A stretch of DNA of 64,000 nucleotides from Platynereis dumerilii (lineage: Eukaryota > Annelida > Polychaeta > Phyllodocida > Nereididae). The notes beneath the pieces are model-generated. The model did not search any database. It was not told the DNA's origin and saw only the letters and a program-made list of their open reading frames with translations. How positions within the stretch are numbered: position 1 is the first letter of the stretch; each line of letters opens with the position of its first letter. The DNA is taken from contig JAPTHN010000015.1 in the NCBI GenBank assembly GCA_026936325.1, positions 6,596,767-6,660,766 on the forward strand, written 5' to 3'. A program made the position numbers and the translations under genes. This document shows, piece by piece, positions 1-22,200 of the stretch.

Positions 1-1
1 C

Positions 2-1234
2 AATAGGGATCGACTACAGAAGCAGGCCAACACCGGGACCTTTCATATCGGCGATTCGGTGGTCATTAAGGTCAACGAGCCCCTCACAATGGCATCCAAG
101 TGGGATCCACACTGGATCATCACCAAAACCAGGGACAAAGTCGTCTGGCTACGCCATCAACAAACAGGTACGACCAAAGTCCTCAATATAAACAAGATCA
201 GGCTCGTGGATCCCAACATCATATGGGATGAGGTCAATCCAAGACCAAAACGAAACCCAAGGAAGTCAACTCGACTAACGGGACTGTTAGACCGCCCAAC
301 AGATGAGCCACAGGGAGATCCGCCACTGGAGGACCAAAACCAGGAACAGCCACCAGACCCCCCACCACCACGACCGCTCACGCATCCGCCTCTGGATAAC
401 TCAGGCACACCCTCTAGCTCGGCCAATGCACCAATGCTAACTGGACAGCAGCTGGAATCCCAGGGACAAACACAGTTAGGGCTTCCACAAGGGCCCTCAC
501 ATTACACACCGGATCAGCCTAACTCACGCAACAACAAGCGATCACGTCCACTGGAAGAAGCTCAACACAAAGCCCGAAAGCACCAGCACGTTGCACCTAA
601 GCTGGCTCACACACGGCGCAGTCGAACAGTCATTAAGCAAGCAGGGGCCACGGCAACGTCACAGTCTCAGGCAAGACCGCAGCAGATACGCAGCAGTGAC
701 AACACAGTGCCCATCAGCTCACCTGCAGATAGAACAGGCACAACGTATGCACAGATTGTCAGCCGAGCACCGGCACCACAATCAGCAGACTCTACACCAA
801 CACAGCAGCCTGCACACACGGCGCCAGAGACACCACAGCGCATCAGGCCCCCCTCGGCACCTCCAGATCAGGCCACACAGTGCCCACCCAAGAAGCCTCC
901 TCGTTACAAGGGGCCAAAACCCTACATAACGACCAGCAGAAACACAGCACAGCAGAACGACGTTCGCCCACATGTCCATCACGAGCCACCACAGCCGCAC
1001 GGACAGGCACCTGCATCAGGACCTCGTCACACCAGGCCCACGGACATCGGTCCACGCCCGGCACAGCCGACAAAGAGGCGGACTGAACAAACGGAATTCA
1101 TGCCCTCTCACAAGCGTCATAGGCCATTCCTACCAAGAGGAGCAAAGAGACAACAGTTTGCACCTTCTCCAGCAGCACAGAAAAAGGCACGTCTAGAAAC
1201 AATAGAATGCCTCATTCAATTCCTCCATGGCTGA
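2..1234 (+). CDS. Retroelement pol C-terminus: integrase tail with Pro/Gln-rich extension
   Basis: The reading frame is already open at the window edge. The first 80 or so residues carry FHIGDSVVIKV, then ASKWDPHWIIT and NKIRLVDPN. This is the order of the C-terminal DNA-binding module of LTR-element integrases (GD-x-V, then a KW-DP pocket). About 330 residues of low-complexity sequence rich in Pro, Gln, Thr, His and Arg follow; no domain is recognisable there. The extension may be part of pol or a separate small region. It is the last coding part before the polypurine tract and 3' LTR. Confidence 0.7.
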   Translation, partial: NRDRLQKQANTGTFHIGDSVVIKVNEPLTMASKWDPHWIITKTRDKVVWLRHQQTGTTKVLNINKIRLVDPNIIWDEVNPRPKRNPRKSTRLTGLLDRPTDEPQGDPPLEDQNQEQPPDPPPPRPLTHPPLDNSGTPSSSANAPMLTGQQLESQGQTQLGLPQGPSHYTPDQPNSRNNKRSRPLEEAQHKARKHQHVAPKLAHTRRSRTVIKQAGATATSQSQARPQQIRSSDNTVPISSPADRTGTTYAQIVSRAPAPQSADSTPTQQPAHTAPETPQRIRPPSAPPDQATQCPPKKPPRYKGPKPYITTSRNTAQQNDVRPHVHHEPPQPHGQAPASGPRHTRPTDIGPRPAQPTKRRTEQTEFMPSHKRHRPFLPRGAKRQQFAPSPAAQKKARLETIECLIQFLHG

Positions 1235-1809
1235 GCACGCTCAACCCTGTACAGTCATCCACATCATCATCACCCTGACTGGGCAATCCACGGCCACAAA
1301 GCTACCACTACTCATGACATCGTTTTCAAACAGATAGACACCGGATCGTACCCATATCTCCCACGTCGCCCTCACGACAGGACACCGGGACACTCTTCTC
1401 GTGACTCAAAGACTCTGAAATTGAAAACACAATCATGGAATATTGTGTGGATTGTCTTGTATATTAACAATCATCCTTATGTACTCTTCTATCCCTCCTA
1501 CAATCTTTCAAGTCGCATTACAAACAATGCATCCTCTCTCACATCATCTCTATCTAGATAGATCTCTTAATCATATGTAGTTACTCAATGGCGTGTCATA
1601 AAAAACTTAAAAATGCTCTAATCCTTCACTCATGTACATAGATTTTTACAGGAAAACCAGTAGTTATATTACTCAGTCATACTGATCTCTTCTCATATCA
1701 ACTAAGTAAGCTCAACAATGAATCACGTGATTTCCTTTCTATTGTCTGTCCAACAATATGATATTACTTCACTCAGATTATTGATTGACCTTAAAAAAGG
1801 GGGGAGACT

Positions 1810-2262
1810 TGTGTAGAGAGTCAGCACTCAGTAATGTAGTATAATTGGCTTAGAATTAGGTCTTACCTGTAGGAAGATATTCTGTATGTATGTTTCCATG
1901 TTTATGATTACATTTTCAGCAACACTAATGAAGTGTTGATGACATGGCAGATGGAGAGGCTGACACTAATGCAGCATCACTTTGGTAAACCACACATGGC
2001 AGTTCATAAGTGATGACAGCTGCAGGGACATTGAGTCAAGGACCCACATCTGCCCCTTTGATTACAAGAACATGCCTTGCTGGCAAATTGTGATTGTGTA
2101 TGAAATTATATGTATTGTTTGTATGTTGATGTGCTGGCAAATGGCCCAGCTGGCTATGATTGATGGGGCCTATAAAAGGCTAGGTTTCCAGAAATAAAGC
2201 AGTTTGTATTTGGAGCTGAAGTAAAGAGCATCTTTACTGTCTGTTATCATTTGCCATCCAGT
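1810..2262 (+). repeat. 3' LTR of the retrotransposon
   Basis: It starts TGTGTAGAGAG directly after a purine-rich tract. It contains a TATA box (TATAAAAGG, 2171-2179) and a polyadenylation word (AATAAA, 2193-2198) in the usual U3-R order. The end is set only approximately, near 2262, because no second LTR is present to fix the border. Confidence 0.65.
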
Positions 2263-4572
2263 TCTGATACTTAACTATTTTGTTAAGCCATGGGAGCAGA
2301 GTATCCATCATCCGGCATGCATAATCAGGATTGACTTTAGCCGGATTGATGGGCCCATGGACTTTTCAATCTGATGCACTTGGACAGGTCTTCCAAATTC
2401 TGTAGCAGTGCCTAAACCATCGGGGCCACCATTTACTTGTTTTCAACACAATCTTCGATAGAAAAAGATTTTAACCACACTGCGATGGACTATTCAAAGA
2501 AAGACAAATTCCTCAATCTTCTTTCCTCTTTATACACAATTACAAATTGTAGCAATGTCTATCAACCGACCATGATCATCGTCCAGAAAAAAAACAGACC
2601 CGGCTAGACTGCAGTGACACATAAACCAGAACGACAGTGTTCAGTTAAAAACCAGAGTTCATCTTGAACCACTGGACGCTCTGTATCTTATCAATTCTGT
2701 TTAATCTGGAACAGGACCGTAGTCTCGTCTGCCCTGCAAATTGAGTTAGGTGGAAGTAATATCCAAATGCACTGCAAATGCCACTCCCTCGGCTCTACTT
2801 GCTTAAGATTAAATTTTGGGAGTGTAATAAAAATAGCATCAAATGCAGGACTTTGACTTGACCTTCCTTTCTGAACAGACCTCTCCATTTTATCTATATT
2901 TCATGGCTTATAAATATATTATACTACTACTTTGGTGACTCTAAATGCATCCCAGACCTGTGGTCAAGAAAACTGTGCTCTCAACTGATTGGATTTTCTA
3001 AGTCCTTGGCTGGCAATTTTTGATTTTATGCAGACTGATATAATGTATTACAGAATATAAAGTAGGCTGGTAAAGTATACTGTAAAGTGTAAATGTAATA
3101 CAAGACAGAAGATTCTTCAACCTTCAGGACCTCCAGTCCAGCAATGCCAGTTGCCAAATACTAAAACCTCCAAATTTGTGCCAAGTTTGTTACAAGACAC
3201 GCTTGGGTGTTGTTTTACTTCACACAATACACTGATATCCAGACTCCAGAGAGAAACGAGACTCGCTTTAAGTAGCCATTTAAATTTGGATTTGAGTTAA
3301 GTGAAATTTAACGTCCTTTATACCCATTATACTCACTTTTTACTCGGACACACAGACCCACAATCTTTCTAAAGCACCTTACCAATGATGCCACATACAA
3401 AAAAGAATCGAAATCGACATCGAATTCAGATTTTTCATACTCAGAAAAAACGGAAAGATAGATTGCGCCATACAGAAAGTGGATTTCCACTCAAAGTTAT
3501 CCAAATACTGAGCAGTAAATTGCAGTATTATTGAAATAAGATAACAAAACAACATTTCAACAGTCAATTTCATTTATAAAGCAATGAAAGTTTACATATT
3601 TATATACACAGTATTACAAGCCCAATGAAACAAAAGTAAACTTATAGTTGCCTAAAATCAATAATACTCATTCGAATAAACTTCAGCAGTAATAATAAGC
3701 TGTAACATGCATTGCACTTAGGTAATGAACAAAAAATCGTAATATCTGATACTGTACCACTTTAAATAACATTTGTGTAGCTTGTGACTCTGAGATTGCA
3801 TAAAATAATATTGCCAGAAGTAATACATACGCATTTTGGTGCAATATTAGGTAATAAATATTATTAGAAATATATCATATCATATGAATTGTGGTTAATA
3901 TCGACTGATTCAAATTTATAAACAAAACTGACCTTCAAGAAGGCCGACACCATTACGCCACATTTTAAATAATAGTATATAAATAGAGGATTAACGAAAG
4001 AGTCAAAAACAAAAGAAAAAGTATTATTTTCCAGATAATAAATAAAAATAACATAATAAGGTAATCATGCACTCCGTGCCACTAAGGTCACTGTGACATC
4101 TTCAGTTTTGAGTCAGAATTACATCATAAATGTAATGAAAAAATGCTTGTCAAAAACTGCATTGAGATAGACAGGACACAGAGGCTGTCTATTGAAACAG
4201 GAAGACCGCTTATTGTTGCCCCCTGTCAACTGGCCCCAGAACTACATGTCATATACGATGCCGGGGCCAACCACAAGGTGGTATCTTTTGTTTCAAACTT
4301 TCATGGTTAGGTTGCAACCGTTTTGCCCTGTCTGATAGATTGTCTAATTCTTAAGCAAAAGAATGTATGATACTTTTTGACCTTCGGATAGTGATGTCAA
4401 TGTCATCACATTTTGTGTACCGACTTTGTCGCAGTGACCTCTGTGAGCTGAAAGTGCATCAATAACAGACATTTTCTGCTTAATTTAATGTTAATTAATC
4501 TCTTCTAATTTCATTTAAAAATAAATCAATCTTTTTATGTGTTCTTGTTCCCGTACAGTCAGATCACAGCCA
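2263..4572. other. Gene-free stretch; probable PRRC1 3' UTR and flank
   Basis: I see no coding exon on either strand. The sequence is AT-rich with only short chance ORFs. On the minus strand it follows the PRRC1 stop codon at 4573, so its right part should hold the PRRC1 3' UTR. The polyadenylation site cannot be fixed by reading. Confidence 0.5.
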
Positions 4573-15030
<10,458 letters not shown>

Positions 15031-16073
15031 CTGAAAGGTAAACAATAAAACGTTAACAAGGTCATTGGTTAGGTCTTATTTTACTTTTATATAATACTAA
15101 TTACTGTAATGCAAAATTCAACCATTGACAAATTTTTCGATGGACACAAACTTTGATTTGATAAAGGGCAGTGCAGGAGTGGGAGGTTCCATCAGATTTT
15201 TTTGGGCAGAAAAAAAATTCTGATGGGGTAGCTTTCTTAAAGTTGCGTGATGGATTTAGATGTTTGTTAGGACATTGCACGCCTTAGGCCCAGATCCTAA
15301 ATAATCGTGTCCGGCATTTCAATGAAATATATAATTTTCAAAAAGGAAAACCCCAGAGCTATAATTCTTCAATACCGAAACGAAAGCCCAGACTACCTTT
15401 GAAGACTAAATCATAGTACCGGGCAAATGACACAATTAGACCAGAGCGCGCGGCCGGTGTCTAAGTCAGATTCAGCGACAAAATATGAACATGTCATGTG
15501 ACTATAGCTATATCAATACATGAAAATAGTGCAAGTCTGCATCTATTAAAGCAAGCAAAGTAAATACTGTCATTTTTTTCAATGTTTATTTACTGGGCGA
15601 TAAATGAACTTAAAAACATTGCAAAATTCCTTGACAGTGGCATGTTTAAAAGTGTTTAACAAGAAAATTACAACATGAAATGGCAGAAAAACAGGACAGA
15701 CACATGCTCCTGTATTGTAAGAGATAATTCACCTTATAATTAGTGACGTTAAGACGTTGAAATCGCTGTTAATGGCTCAAAAACCACTTTTGACAGCTGT
15801 TTCCAATGTTGACAGACGTGGCACAGAAAAATAATTAACTCTAGGTGGCAGTGATATCTTAAAATTTTGGCTTTAGCGCCTCTGGTGGAAATGAGGAAAA
15901 AGTGGGCGTGGTTTATTTTGAGTGACGTCTTTTTCCTTACGCAACTTTCCTTGCGCCACCTGGCTGAGGGCACGTGTTTAGTTCATTGAAAGAGAAACTG
16001 GAAGAAGCAGGAACGAGTCTGGCTCCAATTAATTGAGATATTCTTCTATTTTATGAGGAATTGAGGTTGCACA
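15031..16073. promoter_or_regulatory. Divergent promoter region, PRRC1 / ABCG2-like
   Basis: The two start codons face away from each other, 1043 bases apart. PRRC1 needs a non-coding first exon here, because its ATG sits on a splice acceptor. A minus-strand donor GTTGC-GTAAGG at 15941/15940 is the best candidate for that exon's end. Possible sites are a CRE-like TGACGTCT at 15923-15930 and an E-box CACGTG at 15971-15976. No TATA box is obvious near either gene. The shared-promoter role is inferred from the layout. Confidence 0.55.
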
Positions 16074-16240
16074 ATGGCTGCAAGTGAAGAGGAGAAGTTG
16101 AGGAATATGCCTAGGCAAAGTTCATTGTCCATTAAAGGATCTACTGTGAGCTTTCATGACATCAAATACACTGTTGATGTCAGACCTCCTGGAAAATGTT
16201 GTGGAGCCAAACTGAAGAAGCACATCCTCAAAAACATCAG
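16074..16240 (+). CDS. ABCG2-like exon 1 (start)
   Basis: Starts ATGGCTGCAAGTG and encodes a short cytoplasmic N-terminus, then [15 protein letters not shown], matching human ABCG2 GAVLSFHNICYRVKL. Donor ATCAG-GTATAA, phase 2. Confidence 0.93.
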
Positions 16241-19200
16241 GTATAAACATTATCAATTACAATTTGCAGTCACTTCCAAATGAAAAGTGGCATTGACTAT
16301 TTTGCTTTGTACCAGTTAAGGTGCTCACACATGCATGTCAACTCAGAAGTTACCAGTGACTGACATGCATGAATTAATTATTGGGCCCTTTAAATTTATT
16401 GCATACAGTGATATACCAGGCTTACCAATATACATCATGAGGATTTACTGGAGTTGGAGCATGTCCATGTGATATATTAGATTCCTTGTCTGATTTATAT
16501 ATATGCCTAAGCAGCTCCTACCTGTGCTCTTTATAATGATATACGGTAAAGATCATAGGCCTTGCTGTTAATCCGGTGCTTTTGAACAACTGTAGTGTAG
16601 CACATACATGTATAATCAATGATTATGAGCGGGCCTAAGTATAAAGGCGTGACATAACCACTCTCATTCACCATCATGACAGCCTCCTCCCCCCTGGACC
16701 GCTTAGAGAAATAATGGCATTTTTGAAGTAAAGTTGCCCGCAAATTCCAAAATCGCGTCTGGCCCCGCCCCCCATACCACTGTGTCTAGATCTGCCCTGA
16801 TTCATACACAACATCCAGTGGCGGATCCAGGGGGGTCCCAGGAGCCAAGAATCCCTGGACTGCTGTGATGAAATGAGGCAAAATTTAAGAAAACATGCTA
16901 CATCACTGGTCTGTGCATGCCAAGAAACTCCCCCCACCCACCATACCAGCCTGTCTGGGTCCACCACTGACATCCTAAACTGCATGTCTTTTGAATGAGA
17001 CGTTTAGTTGGTGGCCTCTTAGAGTTCTTCCGTGGCCTAATGGTAAAGAGTGCTTGTTTGCACAACCACTGGCTCTGAGGGCGTGGGTTCGAATCCCACC
17101 CCGGAACTCAATTTAGTCCGAGCCCATGGGACATTAAATGGAGGCGGGTTGTATCCAGTGTTCTATGCTGGGGCAACTGAAAGACCCTGGGCATCCCTGA
17201 ATTAATAGGGTATGTACCAGACTCACAGTCTTCTCATCTCATCATCATCATACGGCGATCGCCTGCCTCGATATAGCCCACTAAGGTGCTGCAGAGGCGT
17301 AAAACACAAACAAACAAAACAAACAAAAGTTGGTGGCCTCTTATAATGGCTGCTATAATGCCTTGTATCAGATTGTCTGTGCTTAGCAAGTAAATAAAAG
17401 ATCCCTTAAGGTAAAAGGTCTCTCTCTCTCTCTTATCTCTTTATATTCACGTTTAATGAAGCCTTTTGTGTATCCAGAACTGGCCTTAAAGGACCCCACT
17501 ATGTCACTATATATCTGATTTTGATAGGGGAAGGGTTGGTCTAGTGGTTGGGTGCTTGGCTGCCAATCGCTGGGTCCAGCTCTTGCCGGGTCACCTGGGT
17601 CTATGATGGATCTCTGTTTCAATCATCCTTCACCTCATTGCCGTGTCTTACTCCTGTCCTAATTAGCCTACCAAGTGCAAAAATACAGGATGTAAAGCCC
17701 CAATCATCCTTCCATCCATGTGATTTCGATAAAGGGCATTGTAAGTTTTTTTTCAAAGTTTATGTCAATATTACTAATTTTGACTAAACCTAAATTATTG
17801 TGGTTTCATAGAATTTCCAGGACATGTGACATGGTTAAATTTTGACTCATCTTGCTCATATGCCTCATATCAATAATTTTTCTGTGACTGTTGCGTGATT
17901 CTTTAGAATTTGACAGAATCTATTGAATGAAGATATATCTATTTTGGCGCCAGTGGCCCAATGCCAACTTAATTTATTGTGTGCATGACAGTGCCAATGC
18001 TGTCTCTAAACATTGCATCAAATCAGCAAATTATTGTTGCATGGTTGCAATTTACAATGCATGTATTATCATGATTATGTCATTTATTGTATCAAATTTA
18101 GAGAACTGTCCTAGTTCGACAAACTTTCTCTACAGAAGTTAGCACGAGCCTGTATGATGCTGAACAGCAGCTGATGTAGGCTAAAGATTAAAAAAAATGC
18201 AGACGCCTGAGTAGTAGATTTTACTGCAGCCACCCTCCTTTATTTTGGTTCGTTCTCATCATTCAGCATGCCTGACTGTCTAAGCCTTTATTAAAGTTGA
18301 TTTTGTGTACCTCATAAAATTTTCACTTCAGCAAAGCGTAGATTCTCTGGGTGAAAATTTTGTTCCCTTTGAGCTAAATTATTAATTTTTTTTGGGGGCA
18401 TACCATTTGATTACTGGGAATGTATTTCCTCTATTTATCATATAATATTATGTGAAGTCGTATACTGTTCGTGAATACAATGTTTTAAAAAATGTATAAA
18501 ATAGCAGGATGTTAGTATAATTGTGTAATTTAAATATATCTGAATTAAGCTTTGGAAGTTGGAATATGTAACGGTTGTAACATGTTGCATGAAGCTATAA
18601 ATGTGGCTTTTTTTGCTCATCATAAAATTGCGGAAATTTTGCAAGTCTTTCGCAACTCTTTTAAACATATGTTAATTTATTCAGTAAACATGGTGCCCAG
18701 CATGCCACCGATTACAAAACAAAGTATTAAAAGTAAGCCTATGCAGAAAATTAACTTTTTAAGATAATTTCAATTTTTAAAATTGCATATTTGGCCTGTC
18801 GGCAAAAGCCATAAAGGCCTATGACTTGATAAAATGTAGACATAATACAATTGTGTACTCTTGCTATTGGACACATGTCTATGATAAAAATGAAGGGTTC
18901 GTTCAACTGTGTTATACTTAAGTGAACTTCAAAGTTGTTCAGGCATGTAGAAAGCCTTTATGCCATTTGATTGATAGTTACACCAGTCGAATGTAGTCTG
19001 TGAACTTGCATACCTCAAATACAATGTTTGGCTCAGGACATGTATCTAAAATTATCTATGTATTATATAACATGTTATCTAACAGTTAAGATTTATTTGT
19101 CTGCAAAACATAGCTATAAAAGGCAGGGGTGTATCTAGAAATTGCCTGGGGAGGGAAGGAGACAAATGTGGGCATTTTTTTCTTTCCCTGGTTAATTTTA

Positions 19201-22200
19201 TAGGCCGAGGGCCATGGCTTAAGCCCCCCCCCCTTTAAATACGCCACTGGGACGTTGTCCCACAGATAGTATAACGTATGATAATAAATAATAATAGTTG
19301 TAACTTATATAGCGCCATTTACAATAAATTGCTCACTGGCACTTTGGTTATTTATTTGATCATGGTATTTTTTAACAAATGAGTCTTAAGAGTCTTTTTT
19401 AGATGATCTTTAAATAATGTTTTAGTGGTTCTAACTTCATATGGTAGCTTATTCCACAGTGAACATGGTGAAGGTACGGTATTTTTGAAGGCTCTGTCCA
19501 TGTAGCTGTTAGTACTATAGCTGTTCAGTACATCTAGCATTTCTTTGTTGCCAATTCTCAGGTTACGATGTGAAGATTTTTGATTAAGTAGTTCTTTCAG
19601 ATAAAGTAGCTTATATCATCAGTTTTGTCACAGTATATTATAGTTATCTTTATGTGGATCTAAAGGTTAAGTTTATTGTTTGTTTTATATGTTTTGGATG
19701 CACCTGCTAAGTTATTTTATGTGTGACAAAAACTGATGTGTAGTTTCGATTGATTGCTGAGATGCAAAAATTTTTTTGTCCTTATATATGTATGTGATAA
19801 TATATATGATACCGGAGTCATGGCAGTGCAGAGTGTAGTTACGAAAGTTGGTTTTGAACATTCGGAAGAGTTTCTTTATGTCGTGGAAATGAAGCATTTT
19901 GACGAAAAAACCATCGTATAACATGATGAAAAAATTTTTGATTTTTTAAAATTATTTATGCACTCTTTAAGTAAGCTTATTGCTTGGTTACGAAACTTTA
20001 AGATTTATGCGGCCAAATTGGTAATGTCTTAAAATAGTTTTTCATCCAAAGAAATGTTTTTGTCAACGCCTCCCTGCTCACACACCATAAAAAAGAAGTC
20101 AAGAAAAAATTCTTGAAAAAGGTCAGCTATTGCAACATGTCCCAGTTTTCCAAAAATAAACATTTGATGGCAAAATGTTAAGGGTTGCGAAACATTTTGC
20201 ATCATTATAAAATGAAAAAAGGTTATGAATTTTAAAACGAACAAATTGTCCAGTGCTAGCATAAGCATAAGAAAACATGTATATGAGGGAAGGGGGAAAT
20301 AAAGGGTGTTTTGCAATGGCCTATATGGTTAGATTATGGGAAGACATCATGTCAATTTCTGTGACTGTAATTTGAACATGAAACCCGGCTAAGGACATTG
20401 TAGAGAATACAAAAAAGCTACTTGCAAGTTTTCATAACTGGGCAATCAGTAGTTTGGTTGGAGTAGCGTAAGGGGGCCGTGAATTAATAGTACTAGCATA
20501 ATACCCGTGAAAATGGGGAAATAATATAAGGATTATGAGCAGTGTTAGGGCTTGATAGCAATTTGCAATAACAGGTTAGAAATAAGGAGCATGCAATGGT
20601 GCCATCTTGTGATAAAAGACTAAGGAAGGTTTCAACAATATTGGGCAAAAGTGATACTTAGACATGGTGATATAGCGATAACAAATCAGTACTTTAGAGG
20701 TCAAAAGCGTCTAAGGACATTGTAGAGAGTTAGGAAAAGTTGCGTGCAAGTTTCTGAGGCTGGGCAATGAGTGGTTTGGCTGGAGTAGCGTAAGGGGTCC
20801 GTGAATTAATAGTATGATGATTATCATGTATCATGTGAATGAAAGCATGTATCATAGTTTTTATAATAATGTGAAAAAAAAAATTCATGAGGCAAAGTAA
20901 TATTAAGAGTTTTCAATGGCCTAAATGTTAGATTATAAATATTTTGAAAACATTCTGTTATGGCTTAATAAATGGAAAAAGAAATATCTTACGGATAATG
21001 AAGATTATGAATTTGTTATTTCAAGCTGTACCTTTTCTGAAATATATAATTTTTAATTCCCGAGTCACGACCAGTGTCAATAAGTTTGTACTGAACGAAA
21101 CCTCAGCACACTTTTTCGGTCAAAAAAACTTGCAGTAAGTCAGAAAATCAGAGAGTTTGAAATACCATTACCTGTTTTTCTGGAACATTTCTGGGATATA
21201 TCATATTTTTTTAACTTAAAATCTGTTTGAAAATATCGAAAAAAGACATAAATCAAGAATTTCAATGTGACGAATTTTTTCAATCCAAAAAATCATCAGA
21301 AGATGGCAAAATAGAACATCTGTTGTTACGATGTGCTGTCATGAGAAAAAGGCTCCAAAAGCACAAATATATCATAGTTTATAGACAAGCAACATTAGAT
21401 ATTAATTTGACTTAATATTAAAATTTAACTGTCTATGGAAACTAAGCTTCTGCTGCTCTGCTTTCTCCGTGAAGGTTGACTAAGTTGGACCTTTTTAAAA
21501 TGTTGGACTTAGGTTTAATATCAGTTTCCATGAAATTCCATCATCCTTTACCTAATTTCTGTGTCCTCGTCTTTTCCTAATTAGCTGACCAAATGAATAA
21601 ATACGGAACGTTAAGCCCCAATCATCCGTCCAAGTGGAAGTCCTGGTACATGGCCAATTGTGCAGCGTACGTAAAACGTACGTTGCTCTTTCTTGCGTAT
21701 TTCGTACATAAATCAGTTGTTTTCACGTATGAATTACGTATGAAAATTTACGTACGTAAAACAAACGTAAATTTTCGTATGGATTTCATACGTATAAAGT
21801 TGGTTTTTGGGGCATTAACTTGATTTTTTTGCTGATTTTTTTTTGCCTGCGCCAATACAAGGTCTGATATTAAACTGTTTATGATAACTATATTGCACTA
21901 AAATAGCCAAAGTAACTGAAAAGTACCTGTGTGAAATTTTTTATGAATTCGTACGAAATTCGTACGAAAATGTACGTTCTACAGATCAGCTCTTTTTTGT
22001 GAGTTTCGTACGTAGAATTTACCTACGTAATTCGTACGCTGCACAATTGCTAGTGTAGCACTGTCTTTGTACAGTGGATTATTTATTAGGCCTACCCTCA
22101 CTATTTTTTTGCGTTCAAATTTTTAAAATCTCCAGATCCATGATAGTAAAAGTTTTGTCTATAGAGTCCGTAATTTTTGTTGTGAAAAATGTGAAAATTA

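Larger units (their letters stand above)
1..2262 (+). mobile_element. LTR retrotransposon, 3' part (fossil)
   Basis: Only the 3' part of the element lies in the window. The parts visible are the C-terminal end of the polymerase polyprotein (integrase tail), a non-coding stretch, a purine run at about 1793-1808, and a 3' LTR beginning with TG at 1810. The integrase tail has the short beta-rich GD-x-V module typical of Ty3/Gypsy-like and retrovirus-like integrases. The family is inferred from that module; the reverse transcriptase lies outside the window. The right LTR border is approximate because the 5' LTR is not available for comparison. The portion seen does not look old. Confidence 0.75.

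Noticed and set aside
15749-15973. 74-codon minus-strand ORF upstream of PRRC1
   Set aside because: Lies in the expected PRRC1 5' UTR and promoter region and lacks similarity to anything I know.
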